The position numbers and the translations under genes were made by a program. Below the pieces are notes generated by a model, which saw only the letters and a program-made list of their open reading frames with translations, was not told the origin of the DNA and did no database searches. A stretch of DNA of 64,000 bases from RPQJ01 sp963732375 (GTDB lineage Bacteria > Pseudomonadota > Gammaproteobacteria > Steroidobacterales > Steroidobacteraceae), in the NCBI GenBank assembly GCA_963732375.1, contig CAVSZE010000012.1, positions 62,001 through 126,000 on the forward strand. Reading direction: 5' to 3'. Below are positions 19,378-28,944 of the stretch, in pieces (position 1 is the stretch's first letter; the number at the start of each line of letters is the position of its first letter).

Positions 19378-20754
19378 ATGTCAACAACACAAGTCAATTC
19401 GCCTGCAGCTCGCGCCTCGTCGCGAAACCTAATACCGCCGATCGAGCGCCTGTATCATCTCGGGCTCGGTGACCTCTGGGCAGCCTTCCGGTCTCAGTCG
19501 CTGGGGTTCAAGTTAGCCTGTGTCTATTTGGTGCTCGAGTACGTGCGGCCGCAAAGCATCTACACGCAATTCGACATCCTCCCCTGGTCGCAGTTCACCA
19601 TCCTACTGGGGATGTTCGCGGTGCTTTCCGAGATAGGAAAGCGTGGCTTCGTGAAGACACCAACGACGGCCCAGATTGTGTTCTTCACTGCCGTGGTCTT
19701 TGCATCGGTCGTCGTGGCCTACCGGCCGATGTGGTCGCTGTCGCGGTGGGATGTCTACCTGCCATGGTTCGTAATCTACTTTTTCCTGGTGAACGCCGTG
19801 GTTGGCCGCGTTCGATTCCTGTTGTTCGTGCTGCTGTTTCTAATGTGCAGCTTCAAGATGTCGCAACACGGATTCAGATCGTGGGCCGGCGTCGGATTCG
19901 GGTCGCGATCCTGGGGAGTTTCCGGCGCTCCGGGCTTCTTCCGCAACTCGGGAGAAGTTGGGATCCAGATGTGCGTATTTCTCCCGATGAGCTTCATGTT
20001 TTTAGTTGGGCTTTGGCGCGATCTATCTCGGGCCTGGCGGGCGCTGGTGGCAATTCTGCCGTTTACGGCGGCGGCCACCATCATTGCCTCGAACTCCCGA
20101 GGCGCAGTTCTTGGTGGAATAGCTGCGGTGGTATGGCTTACGCTGGTAGGGCGGTCCAAGATTAAAGCACTCCTCGGTTTCGCGGTTGTCGCCGCGATTG
20201 GCTGGTTAGTTACTCCGGCGAAGTTCTTCGACCGCTTCTCGGAAATGGGAACAGACGACACATCGATATCCAGGCTCACCTACTGGCGCCATGGACTCGA
20301 GATTTTGCGGGAACATCCGGTTTTTGGAATTGGGTTCGAGAATTGGGTGCCGTACTATTCCCATTATTACGCGAATGCAGAAGGTGAGTCGGGAATCACT
20401 CAAGTCTGTCATAACATCTTCATTCAGGCGTCGTCAGAGCTTGGGCTATTGGGATTCATTGCATTCCTGACGATGGTTTTGACTACGTTCTATCTAAACG
20501 CACGTTCCCGCAAATTGGCGACATCATCCGGCGACGACTTCCTGGTGCGCATGGCTCACGGCTTCGACGCGGCGATGATCGGCTTCCTGGTCAGCGCCCA
20601 GTTCATCACGGTGCTTTACTACCCGTATTTCTGGGTCGGCATGCCGATGACGGTGATGCTCTACACGGCCGCGCGAGAGGCGGCGGGCGTGCCGTTCACG
20701 TCTCGAGCAGTGGGTATCCGAAGGCCTCAACCTGGGGGCCAATCAGAGAGTTGA
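19378..20754 (+). CDS. O-antigen ligase/Wzy-like polymerase membrane protein
   Basis: 458 residues with about ten to twelve predicted membrane helices (for example 'FKLACVYLVLEYV', 'FVIYFFLVNAVVG', 'FLLFVLLFLMC', 'ALLGFAVVAAIGWLV', 'LGLLGFIAFLTMVLTTFYL'). The large periplasmic loop holds 'SRLTYWRHGLEILREHPVFG' and 'TQVCHNIFIQASSELGLLGF', matching the WaaL/Wzy_C signature with the conserved Arg and His. It should polymerise repeat units or transfer the finished chain at the periplasmic face, pairing with the Wzx-like flippase at 21609. The last 59 bases overlap the convergent sulfotransferase gene, an unusually large overlap. Confidence 0.8.
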   Translation: MSTTQVNSPAARASSRNLIPPIERLYHLGLGDLWAAFRSQSLGFKLACVYLVLEYVRPQSIYTQFDILPWSQFTILLGMFAVLSEIGKRGFVKTPTTAQIVFFTAVVFASVVVAYRPMWSLSRWDVYLPWFVIYFFLVNAVVGRVRFLLFVLLFLMCSFKMSQHGFRSWAGVGFGSRSWGVSGAPGFFRNSGEVGIQMCVFLPMSFMFLVGLWRDLSRAWRALVAILPFTAAATIIASNSRGAVLGGIAAVVWLTLVGRSKIKALLGFAVVAAIGWLVTPAKFFDRFSEMGTDDTSISRLTYWRHGLEILREHPVFGIGFENWVPYYSHYYANAEGESGITQVCHNIFIQASSELGLLGFIAFLTMVLTTFYLNARSRKLATSSGDDFLVRMAHGFDAAMIGFLVSAQFITVLYYPYFWVGMPMTVMLYTAAREAAGVPFTSRAVGIRRPQPGGQSES

Positions 20755-21541
20755 TGGCGCGGATGTCGTCGGGCGCGAGTCCGGCGATACTCTCTGCATT
20801 CATGTCGCGGATCGGTTCGCGTCGCTCGTGCACGTTCCAGACTTGCCCCTGCTCGAGTTGCATCGTCTGCGGCAGTCCGACGAATTCGAGCACCCGCGCG
20901 ATGGATTCAGCCGTTGAATTCACGAAGTCTTCATAGCGCAGCCACATGAAGCGGTCGAGGTGGGTGGCATCTTCGGCCAGTACCTCGTTGGACCGCGCCC
21001 ACTGTCGCGCGCACATCTCGATCGGCCAGCCGGCCTCCAGGTGCTGCGGCTCGGCCTTGCGCCGTATGCCGTCGATGACGGCGTAGGGGTTCCGCAGGAT
21101 GCCGACGAAGTGCGCGTTGGGAAAGTTGGCCTGCAACCAGCGCGTGCGCGCCATGTTGGCAGGGGTCTTCTCCAGCACCACTGGCGCCGTGCGGGGCAGG
21201 CGCATGGCCCATTCCTTGCGCATCCGCTGCACGTCGGGACCGGTGCTGGTCTCGTCCATGCGGAAGAGATCCTCGCGGCCCACCCACATGCGCGGCAGGC
21301 CGATCTTGTAGTCCAGCAGCAGCTGGTCGGTCAGGTACTGGCCCTCGTCGGGCAGGGCGGCGATCTGTGGGTGTTCGCCCAGCACGTCGGCAATCAACGT
21401 GGTGCCAGAGTTGTAGCAGCCGACCAGGAACAACCACCGGTCCGGGTTGGCCGGGCGGGTCAGCGTCACCCGCAGTTCGCGGTGTGCCCGCCGCGCGAAT
21501 TCGTCCAGCAGCGGTAGCCAGCGAGTGCCTTTCATCTGCAT
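20696..21541 (-). CDS. Sulfotransferase family protein
   Basis: 281 residues from the ATG at 21541. 'RWLFLVGCYNSGTTLIADVL' is the 5'-phosphosulfate loop (CYNSGTT) and 'AHFVGILRNPYAVIDGIRRK' the 3'-phosphate loop. 'VVLEKTPANMARTRWLQANF' is typical for sulfotransferases of polysaccharide loci. The frame is open to 21619, but that would overlap the divergent flippase start at 21609. It is GC-rich like the flanks, unlike the sulfotransferases at 13.1 and 16.4 kb, so the five enzymes did not all arise by recent local duplication. Acceptor unknown. Confidence 0.8.
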   Translation of the reverse strand: MQMKGTRWLPLLDEFARRAHRELRVTLTRPANPDRWLFLVGCYNSGTTLIADVLGEHPQIAALPDEGQYLTDQLLLDYKIGLPRMWVGREDLFRMDETSTGPDVQRMRKEWAMRLPRTAPVVLEKTPANMARTRWLQANFPNAHFVGILRNPYAVIDGIRRKAEPQHLEAGWPIEMCARQWARSNEVLAEDATHLDRFMWLRYEDFVNSTAESIARVLEFVGLPQTMQLEQGQVWNVHERREPIRDMNAESIAGLAPDDIRAINSLIGPQVEAFGYPLLET

Positions 21542-21608
21542 AGCATAACGGTCAGACACTGCCTCAATGTAGACCGGCTTCACAGCCCGACCGCGGGGCT
21601 CGGGTATC

Positions 21609-23127
21609 ATGCGGTCCACTCAGACCCCCTCAGGAACCAGGATCTTGGCCGACGGCCTACGCAAGACGCTCTCGCACTCGGTCGTGTACGGCATTGGCGT
21701 GGGCGCGCAGAACATCGTCAGCCTGATCATGCTGCCGATCTATACGCGTTTCCTGACCCCTGCCGACTACGGCACGATCGGGATGATGCAGATCATCATC
21801 GATATCGCCTCGGGCGTATTCGGCATGCAGGTCGTGCAGGGGGTGTTCCGAAACTATCACGCAGCCAAGACGCGGGAGGGCCAGGACACCGTCGTGGCTT
21901 CGGCGACCGCATATACCATCCTCTCGAAGCTGGTCGGTGTGTTCGCGCTTGTGGCGCTCTCGGGGCCCTCGGCAAGGCTGTTGTTCGGCTCGGACGACCT
22001 GCAGCGCTATATGGCGCTGTTCGCGGTGTCGCTGCTGACGACCTCGTTGTTCTTCATGCCGTTCCAGTACCTGCGGGTGCTGGAAAAGCCCGTTGCATTC
22101 GTGACGCTGAGCGTGGCCAAGCTGCTGATCCAGTTGAGTCTCAACATATATTTCGTGGTCCACCTGCGCATGGGTGTGCCGGGTGTCATCTGGGCCACGG
22201 TGCTGACGGGCCTGTCGCTGGGCGGCGCCATGGCGACCTGGGTACTGATCCGCACCCGTTTTTCAGTGTCACTGCAGGAGATCAGGAATCTCGTGGGGTT
22301 CAGTTGGCCATTGGTGCTGTCGGGCCTGGTGGCGCTTTACGTCAGCTCCGGGTCGCGCATCCTGATCTCGCGGGCCGCTGGTCTGTCGGAGGTCGGCCTG
22401 TTCATGCTGGCCAATCGGTTGTCCGGGGTGATGGGAGCGACCATCTGGCGTCCGTTCAACCAGGCATGGTCGTACGCAGCGCTTCAAGCTGGTGGGCACC
22501 GACGACGGTGCAAGCACCTACGCCCGTGGATTCATGATGGCCTCGGTTGCACTGGTGTACGCGGCGGTCGCGCTGTCGATATTTGCGCCCGAGGTATTGC
22601 GGATCATGTCGCACCGCTCGTTCTGGGGTGCTGCGACACTGGTGCCACTATTGACGCTGCAGAGCGTGATCGTCACGGCCACACAATTCAGCCGCTTCGG
22701 GCTGGTGATCGAGGGCAAGACGATCGAGTTCCTGAAGGCGTCGCTGGTGAGCGCGGTTGCAGCCACGGCGGTCGGGCTGGTCCTGGCACCGATGTGGGGC
22801 GCGATGGGCGTGGCCGTGGCGCTGGTGGTGTACGCGCTGGTCAATCTCTGGCAGCTCGAAGGCAAGACGCGCAGCACGTTCGACGTGGACCTGCCGTGGT
22901 CGAGGTTCTGGTCGTTGGTCGGAGTGGGGGCGGTCGCCTACCTGTTGTCGCGCCTGGCGCCGTCCGGGCTCTGGTCGTCGCTTGCGTTCAAATGCGTGGT
23001 CTACGCCTGCTTCGTCGCAACCGTGTTTTGGTCGCCGATCGTCGGTGGCCAGGAACGTCGTGCGGTGTCGACGCTGTTTCGCGACGGCATCAGGATGGTC
23101 GCCAGCGCAGCCAGGCACCGCACATGA
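21609..23127 (+). CDS. Wzx-like polysaccharide flippase (split by one indel)
   Basis: About 505 residues when two frames are joined. The N-terminus 'VVYGIGVGAQNIVSLIMLPI' and 'YTRFLTPADYGTIGMMQIII' is the hallmark of MOP-superfamily oligosaccharide flippases, and about twelve to fourteen membrane helices follow. The frame changes near 22465-22485, after 'GATIWRPFNQAW' and before 'RFKLVGTDDGASTYARGF', inside the usual loop between helices 8 and 9. It should flip the lipid-linked repeat unit to the periplasm. It follows a divergent sulfotransferase gene and its TGA touches the start region of the aminotransferase gene. Confidence 0.85.
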
Positions 23128-23164
23128 TCACTTTGGATCTGTCATCGCATTTGCCGATTATCGC

Positions 23165-24348
23165 GTGGTTCGGCTACCGGTTCGACGTGCCCGCTTGAAC
23201 GGGTTCGCTGCAATACGACCGGTCGGTGAGCCGATTCCTCGCCCGGCGGATGCGACGCTGCTGGTCGGCGAGCCGCTCGGGATCCCGGGTTATTCGTGCC
23301 AGTACCTGCGCAGTGGCACGGAGGCGCTGACGCTGGCTGTTCGGGCCGCGGTTGCCCAGGCGAGCGCCGATGGTCGCCGTCGAATATTGATGCCTGCCTA
23401 CACCTGTCCGGACCTGGTGTCCGCGATCGAGCTGGGGGGTGGCGAGGCGGTGCTCGTGGACCATGAACGTGATCGCCCATTCATGGATCGTTCCGCTGCG
23501 GCGGCCGGACTCGCACGCGGTGGCGTTGCGGCAATCGTCGCTCCGCACTTCCTGGGCATGCCGGATGACATGGGGCGCTGGCAGGAACTGGCGACTGCCG
23601 CCGGGGCCCTGCTGATCGAGGACAGCGCGCAACTGTTTCCGGCACGCGCAGGGCATGTGCCGTCGGGCGACTTCGTGGTGCTGAGTTTCGGGCGTGGCAA
23701 GCCGGTCAATGCCGGCGGTGGTGGCGCGCTGTTGTCGCGAACTTCGTCCTGTTGCCGCCAGTGGTCTCGGCTGGCCCGACATCGTGGCGCAGGCGGGGGC
23801 AGGGCTCACGGGCGCATCTCGCGCACCTGAAGCGCGTGGCATTCAACCTCGCGATTCGGCCGTCGGCGTACGGGCTGATGCGCCGGATGCCGGGTCTTGC
23901 GATCGGCGAGACGCATTACCGTCCCGCTCGCGAGCCCATGGCCATGGACCTTTTCACTGCACGGGTGCTTTGCAGCGCCACGGCACGAGAACCTCGAGCG
24001 CCGAGCCGGGCGCAGCGCAATTTCGAGCAGGCGTTTCGCGGCTTGCCCGAGGGCTGGATCGACCTGCCGCACGCCATCATCAACGGCGACATTCCGGCAT
24101 TGCTTCGCTACGGGCTGCTGGCGCCCGATCGCGCGGTGCGGGACCGCGTGCTCGCGAAGCTCGATCGATTCGGCGCCAGCGAGTTCTACGGCGCCGCGTT
24201 GCCGGACCTGCCCGGCATGCCGCCGGTCGAGTCGTCCGGAATCGAAGAGGCCCGGCGCTTCGCGGATCGACTGCTGACGCTGCCGGTACATTCCGACGTG
24301 GATGAATCCGCCATCAAGGCGATCGTCGCGGGCGTGCTCGGCAGGTGA
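23165..24348 (+). CDS. DegT/DnrJ/EryC1/StrS-type aminotransferase-like protein (split by one indel)
   Basis: About 394 residues. 'YLRSGTEALTLAVRAAV', 'ILMPAYTCPDLVSAIELGG', 'IVAPHFLGMPDDM', 'LLIEDSAQLFP' (the Asp binding the PLP ring nitrogen) and 'VVLSFGRGKPVNAGGGGALL' (the PLP Lys) show a sugar aminotransferase fold. The frame shifts at about 23729-23732, where one G seems to be missing. The C-terminal part 'AHLKRVAFNLAIRPSAYGLM' to 'DRLLTLPVHSDVDESA' matches the family in length and ending. It would make an amino sugar precursor, or act as a structural homologue. The start is uncertain: GTG at 23165 is the first usable codon in frame. Confidence 0.7.
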
Positions 24349-24372
24349 TTCCGGCGCCGGCGCCGACTCCGG

Positions 24373-25612
24373 CTAGGCCCGGTGTTTTTCCAGTACGTCG
24401 AGGTAGATCCGGGCCAGCCTGCGGCCGAGCACCGGCATCGAATAGCGTTCCTCGACCCAGCGACGCGCGGCGTTCTGCCACTCGGGCCAACGATCGGGAT
24501 GATCCAGCAGCATCTCGACCTGGCGAGCGAGTGCCTCCGGGTCCCGGTCCGGCACCAGGAATGCCGAGCGACCATCGTCGATGCATTCAGGTATGCCGCC
24601 GGTCCGGGTGGCAATGACCAGTTTGCCGCAGGCCTGCGCTTCCTGGAGCACCACTCCCTGGGTCTCCTCGTGATAGCCGTCCTGGCTGCGCACGCTCGGC
24701 AGCACGAAGACGTGCGCTGTCCGGTACTGTTCGCGCAGCCCGGCGTCGTCCACCTCGCCGTGGAAGTGCACTGAATCCTTGATGCCAAGTTCTTGCGCCA
24801 GCTGCTCGAGCGCTGCGCGTATCGGCCCGATTCCCACGATGTTGTATTCGACGTTGCGGCCGCGTGACTTCAGTTCGCGCACCGCGGCCAGCATGTGGCG
24901 ATGGCCCTTGTCCTCGTGCAGGCGGCCGACGGTGAGCAGGCGCAGCGGCCCGGCACCCGGATGGGGCTGCGGTTCGAATGGGAAGTCTTCGGGCGAAGTG
25001 CCCTGCGGCAGTATCGCGATGCGTTCCTCGGGACAACCGAACGACGCGAGCTGCCTGCGGGCAAACTCCGTGTTGACCAGCAGCACGCTGGCCCGGCGGA
25101 AGACCTCGGCCTGCTTTTCCTGGGCCACGAGATTGACACCGTGCGGCGGCAGCCCGTGGAAAGTCATGACCAGCGGCACGCGCCAGGCATCGACCGCTGC
25201 CAGCAGCGGATAGGACATCTGCATCGAGTGCGAATGGATCAGCGACATCCGCTCGAGTCCCGAGCAACGGTGCCAAAGCGATGTTTTTTACGCGCTGCCG
25301 CGTCCAGCCCTCGGCCTGTGAGCCGCCGGCCGCGATGTGCCGCAGCCCTCTGCGTGTTCGGCGCGCGATCGGTGCATCGCCGGCCAGCGCCGTGGCCAGC
25401 GACCTGAGCGGCGCGCGGATACCGCTGATGCGCAGGTAGGTCGTGTGGTCGAGGAGCCGATGCTCGTCCACCGCAGCCTGGTAGGTCGTGCCCAGGCGAC
25501 CGAATGCGCAGATCTCGGCCTCCGCGCCATTGCGCATGGCCTCGACGATCCAGCTGAGCACCCACGGCTGGGTACGGTTTGGAAACGTCGCGGCGCCGAA
25601 CAGGATTCGCAA
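24373..25612 (-). CDS. Glycosyltransferase family 4 (split by one indel)
   Basis: About 412 residues. The N-terminal half starts 'MRILFGAATFPNRTQPWVLS' and runs to 'NIALAPLLG', then one extra base near 25259-25263 shifts the frame before 'LERMSLIHSHSMQMSYPLLA'. The second half has 'VNTEFARRQLASFG', 'ILPQGTSPEDFPF', 'RLLTVGRLHEDKGHRHMLAA', 'NIVGIGPIRAALEQLA' and 'EETQGVVLQEAQACGKLVIA', the full GT4 set including the EX7E Glu pair. The family is like colanic-acid-type glycosyltransferases. It converges with the aminotransferase gene, 24 bases away. Confidence 0.85.
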
Positions 25613-25786
25613 GTCCTTTCAGCGGCGTGTCTTGGGGCTGGCCCATGGAGCGTGCTTGCCTCGATCGGGGTGGCGACATTGTCGATAGTCGGGCTAGGTT
25701 AAACTGCGCCGGGGATCACGCAATGCCCATGACCGATCCGGCAAATTGCCGGATGGCGGCTCGACCGCGCGCAGACACAGGTTTTC

Positions 25787-26674
25787 ATGCCAGCAACGCT
25801 CTCCGACTTGCCCGAGCCCCTGAAGCGTCCGCTGCGCAGCGGCTACGACGCTTGTGCGGCGCTGGTCGGCCGGGGCCGCCGTGCGCTTGGGCTGCCTCGC
25901 TGGCAGCACCTTCTGGTCTGCGGCTTCCCGCGCAGCGGTACCTCGCTGGTCTACAACATGTTGAGCGCGACGCTGCGCGACTTCCGTTTCCTGGAGTTCG
26001 AGCAGGGTGCGGCCCACTGGATCGGCCGTCCCGGGTTCGTCGCCTCCAAGGCCCCGCTGGACGTGCTCGAGGTCGGTCGCATCCAGTCGCGCAACCGCTT
26101 CGGCAAGGAACTGCTGGTGCTGGTGCCGCTGCGCGACATTCGCGACGTGGTGACCTCGATCCACCCCAAGCTGCCGGACCGCTATTTCATCGGCTACGAC
26201 CACAGCTGGTGGCCGCAGAAGGGCGGCTGGACCGAGTGGAAATTCGATGCCGCCGGCGTGGGCGAGATCGCCGACGCAATCCGCGGACTGGACAGCATGC
26301 CGGGCGCTCGGGTGCTGAAGCTGCGCTACGAGGACCTGCTCGTGAACCCCGACGAGGGCCAGGCGCGCATCGCCGCTGCGTTCGGCCTCGAGTTCCAGGG
26401 GAAGTTCGCCGACTACCATCGCTCGGCCGACAAGCTGCCGTATCGATACCAGGGTTCGCATGCGGCGCGTGATCCCGCCCTGGTGCGGGAGGACAAGCCG
26501 GTGGACCTCTCTCGCGCCGGCAAGTGGCGCGCGCCCGAGCACCGGGCTCGCATCGTCGAGCAGTTCACGGCTTTCCCGCAGCTGTTCGATCTTCTGGTCG
26601 AGCACGGGTACGAGCCGGACCGGCGCTGGTACGAATCGTTTCTCGCTGACGAAAGTCGCGCGGCCGCGCAATGA
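25787..26674 (+). CDS. Sulfotransferase family protein
   Basis: 295 residues. 'HLLVCGFPRSGTSLVYNMLS' is the 5'-phosphosulfate loop and 'LLVLVPLRDIRDVVTSIHPK' the 3'-phosphate loop. 'GARVLKLRYEDLLVNPDEGQ' is the usual element before the C-terminal substrate lid. It is the fifth sulfotransferase of the locus. Its TGA overlaps the ATG of the GNAT gene (ATGA, 26671-26674), so the two proteins are translationally coupled and may modify the same sugar. No sulfate-activation genes are in the window, so PAPS must come from elsewhere in the genome. Confidence 0.8.
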   Translation: MPATLSDLPEPLKRPLRSGYDACAALVGRGRRALGLPRWQHLLVCGFPRSGTSLVYNMLSATLRDFRFLEFEQGAAHWIGRPGFVASKAPLDVLEVGRIQSRNRFGKELLVLVPLRDIRDVVTSIHPKLPDRYFIGYDHSWWPQKGGWTEWKFDAAGVGEIADAIRGLDSMPGARVLKLRYEDLLVNPDEGQARIAAAFGLEFQGKFADYHRSADKLPYRYQGSHAARDPALVREDKPVDLSRAGKWRAPEHRARIVEQFTAFPQLFDLLVEHGYEPDRRWYESFLADESRAAAQ

Positions 26675-27762
26675 GCGCCATCCGCATCGAGGTCCAGGAC
26701 GAAGCCCGCTTCCTCGCGATGCGCGAGGAGTGGTCGGAGCTGCTCGCGCGCTCGGATGCCGATCCGCTGTTCGGATCCTGGGACTGGCTCAGCACCTGGT
26801 GGCGTCACCATCGCGACGACTTCCGGCTCGAGGCGCGATTGCTGCTCGCGTTCGAAGGCGAGCGGCTAATGGGTATCGCGCCGCTGCTGCTGCATCGCGT
26901 CGTGCACCGCGGACTGATCCCGGCGCGACGCTGCGAACTGATCGGAAACCTCTGGCGCACCAATGCCGCGGTGATGTCGGAGCGCACCGGGTTCATCGTC
27001 GATTCGGCCCGGCCCGATGTTCATCACCTGCTGGCCCGCGAAGTGCTCGCGACCCAGGGCTGGAGCGATTTCATGCTGGTTTACGCGGACGTCGCGGGCC
27101 CGACCAACCGCGCATTGCTGTCGGCGGCGAACCGTGCGGGCGCGTTTTCACGGATCGTGGACCCGCTGACCGCCTACCACATCGGCCTCGACGGCGGCTT
27201 CGAGGCGCTGCTGCCCCGGCTGTCATCGCGTGCGCGCCGGCGGCTGTTCAACGAGCGACGCAAGCTCGAGCAGCTCGGCGGAGCGTCCTGGGAATCGGCG
27301 TGCGCCGAGACTGCGGATGAGTTCTGGAACGACCTCGACCGGGTGCACTCGGTGCGCTGGGGCTGGAGGGCCACGGCGGGGCGTCGCGGCCGGATGTACC
27401 GCGATTTCTGTGACTCGCGCTGGGCAGCCGGCAGCCCCGTGTTGCGGCGGCTGCGGGTGGGCGGGCGAACGATTGCAGCGATGCACGGCTATCGCATCGG
27501 CGATCGCCTCTACGAGATCCAGAACGCGATCGAGTCCGGCTTCAGCAAGTCGATTTCGCCGGGCTACCTGCAGGCCGGCTACCTGCTCGAGGAAGCGGCC
27601 GCGAACGGTGTTGCGGTCGTGGACCTGCTCGGCGGCCAGGGACGTTCCACCGACTACAAGGCGCAGCTGGGTTCGACGGAGACGCAGCTCGCCTGCCTGC
27701 AGGTCGTGCGCGCGCCCTGGCTCAAGGCCTTCTACCAGGGCTATTCGCTGGTCAAGGGCTGA
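26671..27762 (+). CDS. GNAT-type acyltransferase (CelD/BcsL-like)
   Basis: 363 residues. 'LFGSWDWLSTWWRHHRDDF' at residues 30-50 and 'YEIQNAIESGFSKSISPGYL' with 'VVDLLGGQGRSTDYKAQLG' near the C-terminus are typical of the CelD/BcsL-like branch of GNAT proteins found in cellulose and EPS loci. Two GNAT halves are probably present, as in FemAB. The likely role is acylation of an EPS sugar or of its lipid-linked precursor; the donor may be an acyl-CoA or an aminoacyl-tRNA. It is coupled to the sulfotransferase upstream and converges with the FemAB gene 57 bases away. Confidence 0.7.
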   Translation: MSAIRIEVQDEARFLAMREEWSELLARSDADPLFGSWDWLSTWWRHHRDDFRLEARLLLAFEGERLMGIAPLLLHRVVHRGLIPARRCELIGNLWRTNAAVMSERTGFIVDSARPDVHHLLAREVLATQGWSDFMLVYADVAGPTNRALLSAANRAGAFSRIVDPLTAYHIGLDGGFEALLPRLSSRARRRLFNERRKLEQLGGASWESACAETADEFWNDLDRVHSVRWGWRATAGRRGRMYRDFCDSRWAAGSPVLRRLRVGGRTIAAMHGYRIGDRLYEIQNAIESGFSKSISPGYLQAGYLLEEAAANGVAVVDLLGGQGRSTDYKAQLGSTETQLACLQVVRAPWLKAFYQGYSLVKG

Positions 27763-27819
27763 GTAAGAGCCCGGCGTGCCCGCGACTGCAGATGCGCAGC
27801 GGGCCGCAGGTCGCTCCCC

Positions 27820-28884
27820 TCACCAGGGCAGCGACGGGCTCACCAGCGGGCCGAGGCGATTGGCGACCACGAGCGGCAAACGGCTCCAGGTGCCGGTCAG
27901 CAGGCGCCGTGAGCGGCTGCCGGCGTCCGGGTCCACGCCCGCTGCGGGTGCCTTCTCAGGTGACGAGGTCCACGTCGCCCAATGCAGCGGCACGGGCCGG
28001 GCACCCCACTGCAGCTTGAATCGGTACGGGCCGCTGTCCACCGTCGAGCGGCCGAAGTCGAAGCGCGCGTGTCCGCTCTCGATCGCGTGGCGCAGCACTT
28101 CCCAGTAAAGCGCCATGTTGATCGATTTCGACTTGACGGCCGACAGGGTTGCCGCCCAGGGAATCTCCAGCGTGCCGCGGTGGCTCACCAGCAACGCGCC
28201 GGCCACCGGTGATCCGCCGAGTTCGAGGATCAGCACCCGGCACTGGTCCCCGCACTGTTCGAAAAGCGTCTCGAAGAACGCGCGGGGGTAGACCGGCGTG
28301 CCGAGGTCCCGCATCACCTCGGCAAAGACTCGGTAGAAATCGGGCACCAGCTCCAACCCGCCGGTCCGCGCGGCAGGCTGTTCGCGCTGCGCCCGCTTCA
28401 CCTGCGAGCGCAGCTTGGCGCCGAGCGCGCGGTTGAGTTCCTCGACACTGGGCGGCAGGTCGAGCAGCAGCGCCGCCTTGTCGCGTCGCATGGGCCAGTC
28501 GACGGGCGGGGATTCGACCTCGCGGATCTCGAGGTGCCTGGCACCGGTTTTCCGGGCAAGGCTGATGGCCTGGTCGAGCAGCGCCGCGTGGATCGCGGTG
28601 CTGTCGGCGAGTGCGCCGCCGTAGTTGAAATAGGGCAGCGACGTCAGCCGGTGCCCGAAGATGAAGCTGCGCTGGGCGACCAGCGGCAGCACGCCGGCGA
28701 GCCGGCCGTCGGGGTGTCGGGCAGTGATGAAGTGGGCCTGCTGCCCGAACAACCTGGCAACCGCCAGCGGCCAGCGCGAGGCGTGATAGGCCGATGCCTG
28801 GGCATGCGCGGCGACATAGTCGTCCCAGCCTTCGGGCGGTCGCTGGTGGTGCGTCTCAATCGCAATCGAAGTCGCAATCGACAT
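27820..28884 (-). CDS. FemAB family protein, XrtA/PEP-CTERM system-associated
   Basis: 354 residues from the ATG at 28884, chosen because the residues before MSIATS look like noise and contain no family motif. 'EGWDDYVAAHAQASAYHASR', 'LTSLPYFNYGGALADSTAIH', 'LRSQVKRAQREQPAARTGGL', 'FYRVFAEVMRDLGTPVYPRA' and 'RFDFGRSTVDSGPYRFKLQW' match the exosortase-A-associated FemAB family (TIGR03019 type). Such proteins occur in XrtA loci next to the deacetylase and amidotransferase genes. They may transfer an amino acid or acyl group to the EPS. It diverges from the asparagine-synthetase-like gene at 28945, leaving 60 bases for promoters. Confidence 0.85.
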   Translation of the reverse strand: MSIATSIAIETHHQRPPEGWDDYVAAHAQASAYHASRWPLAVARLFGQQAHFITARHPDGRLAGVLPLVAQRSFIFGHRLTSLPYFNYGGALADSTAIHAALLDQAISLARKTGARHLEIREVESPPVDWPMRRDKAALLLDLPPSVEELNRALGAKLRSQVKRAQREQPAARTGGLELVPDFYRVFAEVMRDLGTPVYPRAFFETLFEQCGDQCRVLILELGGSPVAGALLVSHRGTLEIPWAATLSAVKSKSINMALYWEVLRHAIESGHARFDFGRSTVDSGPYRFKLQWGARPVPLHWATWTSSPEKAPAAGVDPDAGSRSRRLLTGTWSRLPLVVANRLGPLVSPSLPW

Positions 28885-28944
28885 CTGTGCTCTGGGTCTC
28901 GCGTGGCTACGCGCAGATTCTACGCGATACGCTATTCTGGCCAG

